Assembly: GCA_948468465.1 (NCBI GenBank)
Contig: CAOKJJ010000037.1
Span: 1 to 34,426, forward strand
From: an uncultured Eubacterium sp.
GTDB taxonomy: Bacteria; Bacillota_A; Clostridia; Lachnospirales; Lachnospiraceae
Length of the DNA stretch: 34,426 nt
Reading direction: 5' to 3'
The position numbers and the translations under genes are program-made. Shown piece by piece: positions 25,722 to 33,540 of the stretch. Each line of letters starts with the position of its first letter. Within the stretch, counting starts at the first letter, position 1. Under the pieces are notes generated by a model, which saw only the letters and a list, made by a program, of their open reading frames with translations, was not told the DNA's origin and ran no database searches.

Positions 25722-26448
25722 TCTAACTGCCGAATCCATTCTTTTAATTCAAGATTTTGCTTTTCCATATTGCCGCATTGCTGCTGCCACCATTCTTTTG
25801 CTTCCACAATTGCCGCGTAATCATTTCTGGCAATAATCGTATATTTAGATTTTATAAATTCCCTGCCGTTTTTCTGCTGTGCCGGTGCAATAAATTTTTT
25901 ATCCGGTGCGTTAAAATCACAATAGTCGCAGGCATTGGATGTTTTCTTTAAATAAAAGCTTAAGATTTCTTCTTTTTTGGCCTCTTTGAGATTGACACAT
26001 GGAATGTCTTTCACATAACCAAGGTCATATAAATAAGCTGCACGGGAACAATCAAACAGTTTTCCTTTCATTACCGTCTTGCACATTTTACTGCTTCCAC
26101 AAGAAAGATAGATATCACTCAGTTCACTCTCACTTCTCCCTCTCGCCTGATGTCCTCCCGCATCTATCCACTTTTCATTTGAAAGGCAATAGGAGATAAT
26201 GCCGTATGCATCCAATTTTGATACAAATCTGGAAAGCAGAACAATGTTTCCATAATCACTGATATTTACAGCGGCTTTTGGATTTTGAAGCTGTTTTAAT
26301 ACAGATTCTTCCGGTATTTTAGTTCCATTTGTAAAGATCTCCACATAGGTGATTTTGTCATTTTTTACTAATTCTTCTAATAATACATCCAGATGCGGAT
26401 AGACAAGCGGTTCTCCGCCTATCAAATCTATGCCAATACACCTATCTA

Positions 26449-26458
26449 CCCCCCCCCC
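26449..26458 (-). repeat. G10 homopolymer at the radical SAM frameshift
   Basis: Ten C on the plus strand, so ten G in the coding strand, between TTTTTCAA and TAGATAGG. With 10 G the frame stops at TAG within two codons; with 9 G (or 12) it continues into the GGEP part of the protein. Confidence 0.9.
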
Positions 26459-26783
26459 TTGAAAAAATTGTCTTCAAATCACCCAATATTTCACGAATAT
26501 CCAAATCATAAGGTTCTTCATAGTTCTGCATAAGCTGCACACAATCTTTACACTGCAATGTACATCTTGGCCCGGTAGTAACCACTATTCTTGGAAGAAT
26601 CAGCTTTCCGCTGCCGATATCCGCAAGCAGCTCTTCCTCCCTATGCCGCATAAACGCTTCGATATCGTCTGTTTTCTTTCTTAATATGACATCTTTGCGA
26701 ATCAGCTCCAGACATGGTTCCAAAATTCTCTTTCTATACATCGCATCCATCTGCATTCTTCCCTCCCGGCCTCTCCTCCCGAT

Positions 26784-26867
26784 CTTTTTCTCTCATGCCT
26801 TTTTTCTCAAGCCTTTTCTCCCAGGCTTTTTCTATCAAACCTTTTCTCTCAAACCTTTTCTCCCAGT
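26784..26867. repeat. Six tandem copies of a 14-bp unit
   Basis: Six consecutive 14-base units (starts at 26784, 26798, 26812, 26826, 26840, 26854) follow the consensus CCTTTTCTCTCAAA on the plus strand, so TTTGAGAGAAAAGG on the minus strand. They fill the gap between the stop of the DUF4422-GT8 gene (26873) and the start of the radical SAM gene (26756). The strand asymmetry (purines on the transcribed-sense strand) and the unit length, not a multiple of three, argue for an untranslated spacer. Confidence 0.85.
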
Positions 26868-26872
26868 CAGCG

Positions 26873-28705
26873 CTAACCAAATAACCTCCAATAAAGTCTG
26901 CCTAAGCGCACCCGCATGCTGCTTCCAGGCTTCAGCAGCTTCATAAACAGCAGCCTTGTCCGCTTTAAGGCTTTTGCTTCCAAGGCAGGCATGACATCCT
27001 GCTCTTTTTGTATTTTGCCAAGCAGCTGTTCATAATACGGCGTATGTCTCGCCGTCTCCCAAAACACATATGCAAAGTCCTCGTCTGGTCTCATCCATGG
27101 TTTTAAAAATCCGGCATAATGGATAATATAAGGATTCCTGCGCGCAGCTTCATATGCATCCAGCATGTCATGCGGCGCATATTGAATCACATGTTTCCAG
27201 CGATACCGGTTGCAGTCGGTAATCACATTCCACGCCATATCCAGATACGCCACTCGATCTTTACATACAATATTTAAAATATCCTGATCCGAAAACCGGT
27301 AAATGCCCGTGTCAGACATTTCCAGCAATTTCTCTACGGCAACTTCCTGTTTCATCTTCGCGATATGAAAGACCAGCACGCCTGCCTGAAAATATTGAAA
27401 CGGCTGTTCCATTCCAAGCGTATGCATACAGTACTGACGCATATCAGAATCTTTCTTATTGCACTGGCCCGCAAAATCAGGATCCGGCGCTGCCGCAATA
27501 AAACAGTCTCCCATCTGCGTATCATAAAGCTTTGCAACATCCCGAAGCACGATCAAATCGCAGTCCAAATACACGACTTTGGGATACTCTTTTAAAATAT
27601 CCAGAATCAAAAACCGATAAAATGTTTCCGTCGTAATATGCTGCTTTGCCTGCAGCACATACCCGGACACCCGGCTTGCGACGTTTACAAATGTAATGCT
27701 TACATTTTCCCGCACAAGCCTTTGTTTGAACATGCCGCGGCTCGTTTCGTCAATATCCGTATGAAAAATATAAATCTCATAATGACGCTCTTTTGCCGCA
27801 CACGCTGTGATGGACTGCACACAAGCATACAAAATCGGCACATATTCCTGATTAGCAGCCAGCACAACCGGTACTGCGCCCGGAACCTTTTTTATTTCCG
27901 TCTGCGCCTGCGCATGGCGGATCAATGCGATCTGCGCTTCTTTCAGGCGATATCCGCCCTGTTTTTGCAGGTACAGATAATAGATGCCCGCCATGCGTTC
28001 CCCCAAATGCCCGATTGTCCGGTATCCTTCCCTGGAATAGGTACGCATATCCGCCCGCTTCTCAAACTGCTCCAGCACGTCAAATAAAATCGCTGCATAT
28101 TCCTGAAACAAGCGCCTGCTCATAATAAACATGTTGCAGGGATAGAAAACCTTTCCCTCAAGCAGCTCCTGCGCGGCCTGCGTAAAGTGCGGATATTTTT
28201 CCGCTAAAATATCCAAAAGCAGATCCAGATCTTCAATATGAAGTTCCGGCGCTTTTTCATAATGGTCATATACAGACTTCGCATTCATGCATCTGACAGG
28301 CACACCCTTGGCAATCAGAAAATCACAGCCTTCAATCTGTGACCGCATAACGTCTTCCTGTAAGCAAAGCTCCCGCGCCGCGCGCTCATTCCAATGCTCA
28401 TACTCCACCGTCCCCCATGCGGATTCCTGCAGCTGCTTCTGGTTAAAAGAAAAGAACCGGCGGTAATGGCAGAATCCATAATAGTCCGCCTCCACATTTT
28501 TCCACGCCCAGTACTGTGTCGTCAGCTCACAGTAAGATCTATTTTTAGAAGAAATGTTCTCTCCCTGATTGTCCAAAAACATGCCGTCCGCAGCCGCTTT
28601 TGTCTGAAAATCACTTCCCGCAATCACATCATAAAACAGCGGATGCTTCACCCGCATCGTACTTTGATTTGGCGTATGCGTCACAAATATTTTAATATCA
28701 CTCAC
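26873..28705 (-). CDS. DUF4422-GT8 two-domain glycosyltransferase; GTG start
   Basis: The 610-residue protein has an N-terminal DUF4422 domain (~1-235: IKIFVTHTPNQ, SYCELTTQYWAWKN, GFCHYRRFF). A GT8 domain (~265-560) follows, with VVLAANQEYVPILYACVQS, the DxD motif in YLDCDLIVLRD, FQAGVLVFH and FSDQDILN. GT8 enzymes are retaining transferases, often galactosyl- or glucosyl-; DUF4422 proteins occur as glycosyltransferases in polysaccharide loci, so the fusion likely adds two residues. The open frame continues into the ATPase gene up to 28813, but GTG at 28705 follows GGAGTTGGGAG and gives the usual SDIKIFVTH N-terminus, so it is the likely start. The gap to the ATPase stop is 20 bases. Confidence 0.85.
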   Translation of the reverse strand: MSDIKIFVTHTPNQSTMRVKHPLFYDVIAGSDFQTKAAADGMFLDNQGENISSKNRSYCELTTQYWAWKNVEADYYGFCHYRRFFSFNQKQLQESAWGTVEYEHWNERAARELCLQEDVMRSQIEGCDFLIAKGVPVRCMNAKSVYDHYEKAPELHIEDLDLLLDILAEKYPHFTQAAQELLEGKVFYPCNMFIMSRRLFQEYAAILFDVLEQFEKRADMRTYSREGYRTIGHLGERMAGIYYLYLQKQGGYRLKEAQIALIRHAQAQTEIKKVPGAVPVVLAANQEYVPILYACVQSITACAAKERHYEIYIFHTDIDETSRGMFKQRLVRENVSITFVNVASRVSGYVLQAKQHITTETFYRFLILDILKEYPKVVYLDCDLIVLRDVAKLYDTQMGDCFIAAAPDPDFAGQCNKKDSDMRQYCMHTLGMEQPFQYFQAGVLVFHIAKMKQEVAVEKLLEMSDTGIYRFSDQDILNIVCKDRVAYLDMAWNVITDCNRYRWKHVIQYAPHDMLDAYEAARRNPYIIHYAGFLKPWMRPDEDFAYVFWETARHTPYYEQLLGKIQKEQDVMPALEAKALKRTRLLFMKLLKPGSSMRVRLGRLYWRLFG

Positions 28706-28725
28706 TTTATACTCCCAACTCCTAA

Positions 28726-29463
28726 TCAGCAGCTCATATATGCGGCGCATACCTCCTGCGCGCTTCCGCACATTTTCACATGTCCTTTTTCCAGCCACAG
28801 AGCATGTTCGCATATATTTTCTACAGAGCTGATCGAATGCGATACATACAATAACGTTGTGCCTGTCTGCAGCATATGCTTCATCCGCTGTTCACATTTT
28901 TGCTGGAACTTGTAATCGCCTACCGACAGAACTTCATCGCAGATGAGAATGTCCGGCTGCACCATCGTTGCTACTGCAAACCCAAGCCTTGCCGCCATGC
29001 CGGAAGAATAGTTCTTAATCGGCATGTCCAAAAAGTCCCATAACTCCGCAAAATCCACGATTTCATCAAATTTTCGGCGCATAAAGTCTTCGGCATATCC
29101 CATCAGCGTACCATTCAAAAGCACATTTTCCCTTGCCGTCAGTTCCCCGTCAAATCCGGCTCCCAGTTCAATGAGCGGAGCCACTCTGCCGCTTACATAC
29201 ACGCTGCCTTTATAAGGCTTTAAAATGCCGCAGATCAATTTCAGCAGGGTTGACTTGCCGGAACCGTTTGTTCCCACGATCCCCCATGCTTCCCCTTTCC
29301 GCACCTGAAAATCTATATTTTGCAAAGCAAGGAATTCCTGAAACATTAATTCATGCTTTAACATTTTAATTACATATTCCTTCAAATTGTTAACCTGCCA
29401 GGATGCGCGGTTAAAACGTACCGTCACGCCCGATACGGCAATCGCAAGCTCTTTTTCTTCCAT
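28726..29463 (-). CDS. ABC transporter ATP-binding protein (Wzt/TagH-like)
   Basis: The 245-residue ATPase has Walker A GTNGSGKS at 64-71, signature YSSGMAARLGFAVA from ~152, Walker B ILICDE at 172-177 and the YVSHS H-loop. This is the polysaccharide-export class (KpsT/Wzt/TagH), recognisable by the N-terminal VTVRFNRA and the APLIELGAGF stretch. It ends soon after the core and lacks the C-terminal glycan-binding domain found in the Wzt proteins that recognise modified chain ends. With the permease encoded directly upstream it would export the lipid-linked glycan. GAGGAAA precedes ATG at 29463. Confidence 0.93.
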   Translation of the reverse strand: MEEKELAIAVSGVTVRFNRASWQVNNLKEYVIKMLKHELMFQEFLALQNIDFQVRKGEAWGIVGTNGSGKSTLLKLICGILKPYKGSVYVSGRVAPLIELGAGFDGELTARENVLLNGTLMGYAEDFMRRKFDEIVDFAELWDFLDMPIKNYSSGMAARLGFAVATMVQPDILICDEVLSVGDYKFQQKCEQRMKHMLQTGTTLLYVSHSISSVENICEHALWLEKGHVKMCGSAQEVCAAYMSC

Positions 29464-29496
29464 CCGTTATTTCCTCGCATCATTGATTCCTAAGTT

Positions 29497-30285
29497 CTAT
29501 ATATACAAAATAAATTCATCCTGTTTTCTGATAAACATCCGCAATCCTATGACAAGAAATAAAATCGCAATGATAAATCCATATGCCACTTCCCCCGCAC
29601 CGGGCATTGTCTGCTGCAGCACGATGGTCCGAAATTGATGAATATACTGATACATCGGGTTAAAGGCCGCGATCGCCCTCTGCATCTTTTCTGGCAGCTG
29701 CCCGATCGGATAAAAAATCGGCGTTAAATACATCCATGCCGTTGTCAGCACGCTGTAGATATACTCGATATCACGGAAAAACACGGAAGCCTCCGCCAAA
29801 AACAGTCCCAGTCCAAGACAAAAAATATATAACTGCACTAATACAACTGGAAAAAACAGCATCGTCCACGAAAACGGCGTTTTTGTAATAAACAGCACAA
29901 TGATCATCGCGCCCAAAGAAAACATCAGGTTGACAAGTGAGCTTGTTACTTTCGATAATGTAAATACATATTTGGGCACATAAACCTTTTTCAGCAAAGC
30001 CCCGTTTCCCGAAATGGAATAAATCGCCTGATTAGTCGCCTCCGTCATAAATGTAAACAATGTCTGTCCGATCAGCAGATATACCGGATAGTTTTCCACT
30101 TCAAAACGGAACATATGAGAAAAGACTAGATACATCACGACCATGACCATCAATGGATTTAACACACTCCAGACATATCCCAGAAAGCTTCGTCTGTATT
30201 TTAATTTTATGTCTTTGGTTACGAGCTGCTTAATCAGATGCCTGTAACTAAATAAAATCTGAAATCTTAATTTCATTTTATTCAT
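29497..30285 (-). CDS. ABC-2 type polysaccharide export permease (Wzm/TagG-like)
   Basis: The 262-residue protein has six membrane helices and the ABC-2 pattern, including LVTKDIKLKYRRSFLGYVWS at ~21-40, which marks Wzm/TagG/KpsM polysaccharide exporters, and LTPIFYPIGQLPE towards the end. It forms a dimeric channel with the ATPase encoded 33 bases downstream. AGGAAGA precedes ATG at 30285. Its presence shows export by the ABC-transporter route, consistent with the absence of Wzx flippase and Wzy polymerase genes in the window. Confidence 0.92.
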   Translation of the reverse strand: MNKMKLRFQILFSYRHLIKQLVTKDIKLKYRRSFLGYVWSVLNPLMVMVVMYLVFSHMFRFEVENYPVYLLIGQTLFTFMTEATNQAIYSISGNGALLKKVYVPKYVFTLSKVTSSLVNLMFSLGAMIIVLFITKTPFSWTMLFFPVVLVQLYIFCLGLGLFLAEASVFFRDIEYIYSVLTTAWMYLTPIFYPIGQLPEKMQRAIAAFNPMYQYIHQFRTIVLQQTMPGAGEVAYGFIIAILFLVIGLRMFIRKQDEFILYI

Positions 30286-30310
30286 TGTTCTTCCTGTACC
30301 TTATATTCCT

Positions 30311-31393
30311 TCATAATATATTCTGCAGCTGCAATGTTTTGCACAGCATCTTTTTGATTGTCCGGATCCTGCCGTACTGCTGCCTGTAATATCCCGCCTG
30401 ATACCAGATGTTATGCCGTCCGAAACAAGCGGCGTATTTTTCCGGCGCTTTCATGATTTTCTGCAGCCTGCGCCAGTCACCTTTTGTAAAATATCGTGGT
30501 GACAGTTCCCCGGCTTTTTGCAGCGTATAAAAATCCCGCGCAAACGCTGTAAAAAATTCCCCGCGGCATTCCGCCGCAGTCCGCGCAGCCGTAAACTGAC
30601 AGTCGTGATACTTTTTCCATACATACACAGGCAGATATCGCTGTTTCAATTCCGGCCTCCGCTCTAAAAAGTCACGCATAAATGCATATTCCTGATACAC
30701 CGCATCTGCCTTTTGCGAACTGTTTACGGAAGAGGCTGCATTGTCCCTGCGGTATCTGTAAAGCGACTCCTTATGAAAATACACACGCCGCGCCAGACAG
30801 AAGGTCTGAAACCAGAACCCAAGATCCTGAAACGAAGCGCCCGGCGTCTCATGATGGCGGATCTGATGTCGATTTAAAAATTCCCGTTTATAAATGCCTG
30901 TCCACGTATTCATCAAAAAGCAGAAAACGCCTGGCTGCCTGGCAGGACACATCACTTTGCCGTAATCCGCTTTGTTTTTTGACAGCGCTCGGTACTCTTT
31001 CTTTCTGTCCTTCCCATTTCCCCAAAACTGACTGAAATCCGCTTTGATCATATCCAAATCCAGCTTCTTTGCGATACGGTACAGGCGTTCATACATATCC
31101 TGTCGCACATAATCATCCGGCTCAGCGATTCCGATATATTCTCCCTGCGCCGCGTCCATCCCGACATTCATCGTATGTCCATACCCGGTATTATCCTTGT
31201 GGATCACCCGTACCCGCCTGTCACGTTCCGCGTATGCTTCCAGCAAATCAGCCGAGCCGTCCGTGGAGCCGTCATTAACACAAATAATCTCTATTTCCTG
31301 CAGCGTCTGGCATACAAGGCTGTCCATGCATTCTCTCAGATAAAGCGCGGCATTATAAACCGGCACGATCACCGATACCTTTATCTTCCTCAT
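30311..31393 (-). CDS. GT2 glycosyltransferase
   Basis: The 360-residue protein starts RKIKVSVIVPVYNAALYLRE, with VNDGSTDGS and AEPDDYV as nucleotide- and metal-binding motifs in the first ~110 residues. The C-terminal ~130 residues are helical and rich in Tyr and Arg, as in cytoplasmic GTs that act at the membrane surface. The frame is open to 31453, but ATG at 31393 has GGATGGGAAA upstream and coincides with the start of the fold; the longer form would translate repeat sequence. It precedes the transporter genes by 25 bases. It adds one unknown sugar. Confidence 0.87.
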   Translation of the reverse strand: MRKIKVSVIVPVYNAALYLRECMDSLVCQTLQEIEIICVNDGSTDGSADLLEAYAERDRRVRVIHKDNTGYGHTMNVGMDAAQGEYIGIAEPDDYVRQDMYERLYRIAKKLDLDMIKADFSQFWGNGKDRKKEYRALSKNKADYGKVMCPARQPGVFCFLMNTWTGIYKREFLNRHQIRHHETPGASFQDLGFWFQTFCLARRVYFHKESLYRYRRDNAASSVNSSQKADAVYQEYAFMRDFLERRPELKQRYLPVYVWKKYHDCQFTAARTAAECRGEFFTAFARDFYTLQKAGELSPRYFTKGDWRRLQKIMKAPEKYAACFGRHNIWYQAGYYRQQYGRIRTIKKMLCKTLQLQNIL

Positions 31394-31409
31394 GATTTCC
31401 CATCCATCC

Positions 31410-31496
31410 TCATTCAGGCTTATCCAGCCTCGTCCCGCATGCATCTGCCTCATTCAGACTTATCCAGCATGCATCCGCCATCTTCAGGCTTGTCCG
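31410..31496. repeat. Imperfect direct repeats in the spacer between two GT2 genes
   Basis: TCATTCAGGCTTATCCAGC at 31410-31428 recurs with one change at 31450-31468 (40-base period). A shorter, more diverged copy follows at 31480-31496. GCATGCATCTGCC at 31437-31449 recurs as GCATGCATCCGCC at 31467-31479. The repeats lie between the stop at 31503 and the next start at 31393, an unusually long gap (109 bases) for this tightly packed array. Confidence 0.75.
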
Positions 31497-31502
31497 AATT
31501 TC

Positions 31503-32303
31503 TTATTTTGCGTATTTATACTTTCGTATCCGAATCATTATCCTGGCCGGTACAAGTCCCGCAATCAGCGGCTTTAAGACATAATGTAAATTTCCTTTTA
31601 AAATGCCAAGCCTTCGAAATCCATCATGCCTTACGATGCATTCAAAAACTCTGTAGCGGTATCTGCGTTTTTTGAAAGATCTGACATCCTCACGGTAGCA
31701 AAGCAGCGGCTCCTGCAGGTTGTATCCCCGAAATCCCGCTGCATACAGGCGCATAAAAAACTCATAATCTTCAGCACGAACCGCTGTCTTCGCCTGTGTA
31801 TACCCATGCAGCCGCTTCATTACTTCCCTGCGGATCATGATCGAAGGATGAATAAACGGAGAGGTTTTCAAAAAAGAATTTTCAGACGGTTTTTGTTCCA
31901 TCCTACGCATCCCCCATATCCCCTGCTCCTCAAACATCCAGGCGCTGCACCCGACAAGCGCGTATTCCGCATGCGATTCCAAAAACGCATACTGTCTGGC
32001 AAGACGGTCTGCTGCAGCTATGTCGTCCGCGTCCATACGCGCGACATACTTCCCTCGTGCGTATTTCAGTCCATAATTCAAGGCAGCCGCAAGTCCATGA
32101 TTGGATCTGCTGCGCAGCAGGCGTATTCGCTGATCCTTGCGGCAATAGCTTTTTAGCCACTCATAAAACGCAGGCTCTGACCCGTCGTCGCAAATAATAA
32201 ATTCAAAGTCCGTAAACGTCTGTTTTAAAATAGAATCAACCGCCTGGGAAGCATATAAGACATTTTCATTATAGATTCCCATCAGCACCGAAATTACAGG
32301 CAT
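31503..32303 (-). CDS. GT2 glycosyltransferase
   Basis: The 266-residue protein has the GT2 core MPVISVLMGIYNENVLYASQ, ICDDGSE and VARMDADDIA, with FIHPSIMIRREV and RAEDYEFFMRL near the acceptor site. This set is typical of small GT2 enzymes of capsule loci, many of which are rhamnosyl- or galactosyltransferase-like. Its ATG at 32303 overlaps the end of the upstream GT4 gene by ten bases, so the two are likely translated together. A basic C-terminal end (RIMIRIRKYKYAK) could bind the membrane. Sugar donor unknown. Confidence 0.88.
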   Translation of the reverse strand: MPVISVLMGIYNENVLYASQAVDSILKQTFTDFEFIICDDGSEPAFYEWLKSYCRKDQRIRLLRSRSNHGLAAALNYGLKYARGKYVARMDADDIAAADRLARQYAFLESHAEYALVGCSAWMFEEQGIWGMRRMEQKPSENSFLKTSPFIHPSIMIRREVMKRLHGYTQAKTAVRAEDYEFFMRLYAAGFRGYNLQEPLLCYREDVRSFKKRRYRYRVFECIVRHDGFRRLGILKGNLHYVLKPLIAGLVPARIMIRIRKYKYAK

Positions 32304-33535
32304 CCCTTTTCCCTCTGAGGCACCGCGTCAGCAGCTTCTTTGTAAATGACCTCCATCCGGCTAAGCACAACGGACAGGTCATAAGCTTTTATCTTTTTTC
32401 TGTTATAAGCGCTGCACTGCATCCGCAGCTTCTTATCGTCCATCAGCTTTATAAGCACCCTTTCTATTTGTTCTGTCTGTCGCAGACGTCCAGGATATCC
32501 CAATCCAAACCTTACACCGCATGCCCCTGGAATCAGCTCCCGGCTGCCGCGGATATCTGAAACCGCGCAGGGCAGTCCAGCCGCCATCGCCTCCATAAGC
32601 GCCGCAGGCATGCCCTCCTGCTTAGACGGAAATACAAAAATATCAGCGTTTTGGTATATGCGCGCCATATCTTCCTCATATCCCGGCATGCGGACATAAC
32701 CGGCAATCCCAAGACGCTTCGCATAGCTTCGTAGCTCCCCGCGCAGCGGCCCCTGTCCGTAAATGACATAATACACATTTTTGCGCCGCATAGCCGCCAA
32801 TGCGGCTATGACCGCCCGATGATTCTTTCTCTTACTCAGCTCTCCAACCGACAGCAAAATCACTGCATCTTCCGGTATCCGATGTTCTGCGCGAAATTGC
32901 ATACGATCTTGCACACGATCTTGCATATGCTCCTGCATACAATCATCCGCATCTGTATACCCTTTGGTCTGATATCGCTCTGTATCAATTCCTATTCCAG
33001 GAATATAAAAGACCCTGCCTGCTTTCATATTTTTTTCCGCCAGCCGATAATCCTCTCGGTTGAGCGTAATTAAAATATCTGTCCAACGCGCCAGAAACTT
33101 TTCCACAGGATAATACAGCAGCCAGTTTTTTATTGGAGCGCCTTTATAAAAGTGAAAACCATGCGCCGTATAAATCACAGGAATCCCCCTCTTATGCGCC
33201 GCCATCCTTGCCAGCGCCCCTCCAACCGGAGAATGGCAGTGCATCCATGCAAAGTCATATTGTCCGGTCAGCTCCAGCAGCTGCCGATAAGCTTTCAGGC
33301 ACTTTGCAGCCGCGCATACGCTTCTCGGACAATCCCACTGATGCCAGACGACCTGTGCGTCATGCAGCTTTCTTTTCAGCCTGCGTATGCTTTCGGCGCT
33401 GCATGTATTTCCCTCTTTAAAATTACACGCCGCATGCACTTCATATCCCATCCGCTGCAGCAGATCAATATTCGGCAGATTAAACTGTCCGATCATAGAT
33501 GCCACAGACGCCAGCATAAGAACTTTTTCCCTCAT
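32294..33535 (-). CDS. GT4 glycosyltransferase (EpsD/CapM-like) with an internal repeat insertion
   Basis: The 413-residue GT-B enzyme starts REKVLMLASVASMIGQFNLP, with TAHGFHFYKG in the acceptor half, then LLSVGELSKRKNHRAVIAAL and PSKQEGMPAALMEAMAAGLP (E-x7-E) in the donor half. HGFHFYKG and the N-terminal form match EpsD/CapM/GalT-type enzymes that act early in capsule or EPS assembly on lipid-linked sugar. Between the two halves a four-residue repeat (MQEH MQDR VQDR MQFR) is inserted where relatives have a short loop. It is the second gene of the array, 5 bases after the regulator stop, and may add the second sugar. Confidence 0.88.
   Translation of the reverse strand: MREKVLMLASVASMIGQFNLPNIDLLQRMGYEVHAACNFKEGNTCSAESIRRLKRKLHDAQVVWHQWDCPRSVCAAAKCLKAYRQLLELTGQYDFAWMHCHSPVGGALARMAAHKRGIPVIYTAHGFHFYKGAPIKNWLLYYPVEKFLARWTDILITLNREDYRLAEKNMKAGRVFYIPGIGIDTERYQTKGYTDADDCMQEHMQDRVQDRMQFRAEHRIPEDAVILLSVGELSKRKNHRAVIAALAAMRRKNVYYVIYGQGPLRGELRSYAKRLGIAGYVRMPGYEEDMARIYQNADIFVFPSKQEGMPAALMEAMAAGLPCAVSDIRGSRELIPGACGVRFGLGYPGRLRQTEQIERVLIKLMDDKKLRMQCSAYNRKKIKAYDLSVVLSRMEVIYKEAADAVPQREKGCL
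32898..32945 (-). repeat. Four 12-bp tandem repeats inside the GT4 gene
   Basis: Plus-strand units TGCATACGATCT, TGCACACGATCT, TGCATATGCTCC and TGCATACAATCA lie head to tail. The unit is a multiple of three, so copy-number change keeps the frame and alters only the length of a surface loop between the two GT-B halves. Confidence 0.82.
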
Positions 33536-33540
33536 GACCT

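Larger units (their letters stand above)
25604..26756 (-). pseudogene. Radical SAM protein with coiled-coil tail, frameshifted at a G10 tract; possible phase-variable gene
   Basis: The first frame (26756 to 26442, 104 residues) has the radical SAM 4Fe-4S motif CTLQCKDC (Cys 65, 69, 72) and stops right after ten G. The rest, from DRCIGIDLIGGEPLVYP with the GGEP motif to 25604, lies in another frame. One G fewer joins them as SRGGVDRCIG in a 383-residue protein. The C-terminal half adds Cys residues (CGSSKMCKTVMKGKLFDC, then NACDYCDF) that may hold a second Fe-S cluster, as in SPASM/twitch proteins, and a coiled coil with a 14-residue tandem repeat. The reaction is unknown; among glycosyltransferase genes, sugar modification is likely. 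GGGAGGGAAG precedes ATG at 26756. Confidence 0.85.

Noticed and set aside
25604..26425. Independent gene starting at TTG 26425
   Set aside because: The supposed start is a Leu codon inside the radical SAM GGEP region with no ribosome binding site; it is the second half of the frameshifted gene.
26784..26867. Short-repeat array considered as a CRISPR
   Set aside because: Units are 14 bp, contiguous and without unique spacers, and no cas gene is present.
26686..26946. Plus-strand frame with repeated KPFLP-like units
   Set aside because: The apparent protein repeat is only the 14-bp tandem DNA repeat read through three frames; there is no ribosome binding site or domain.
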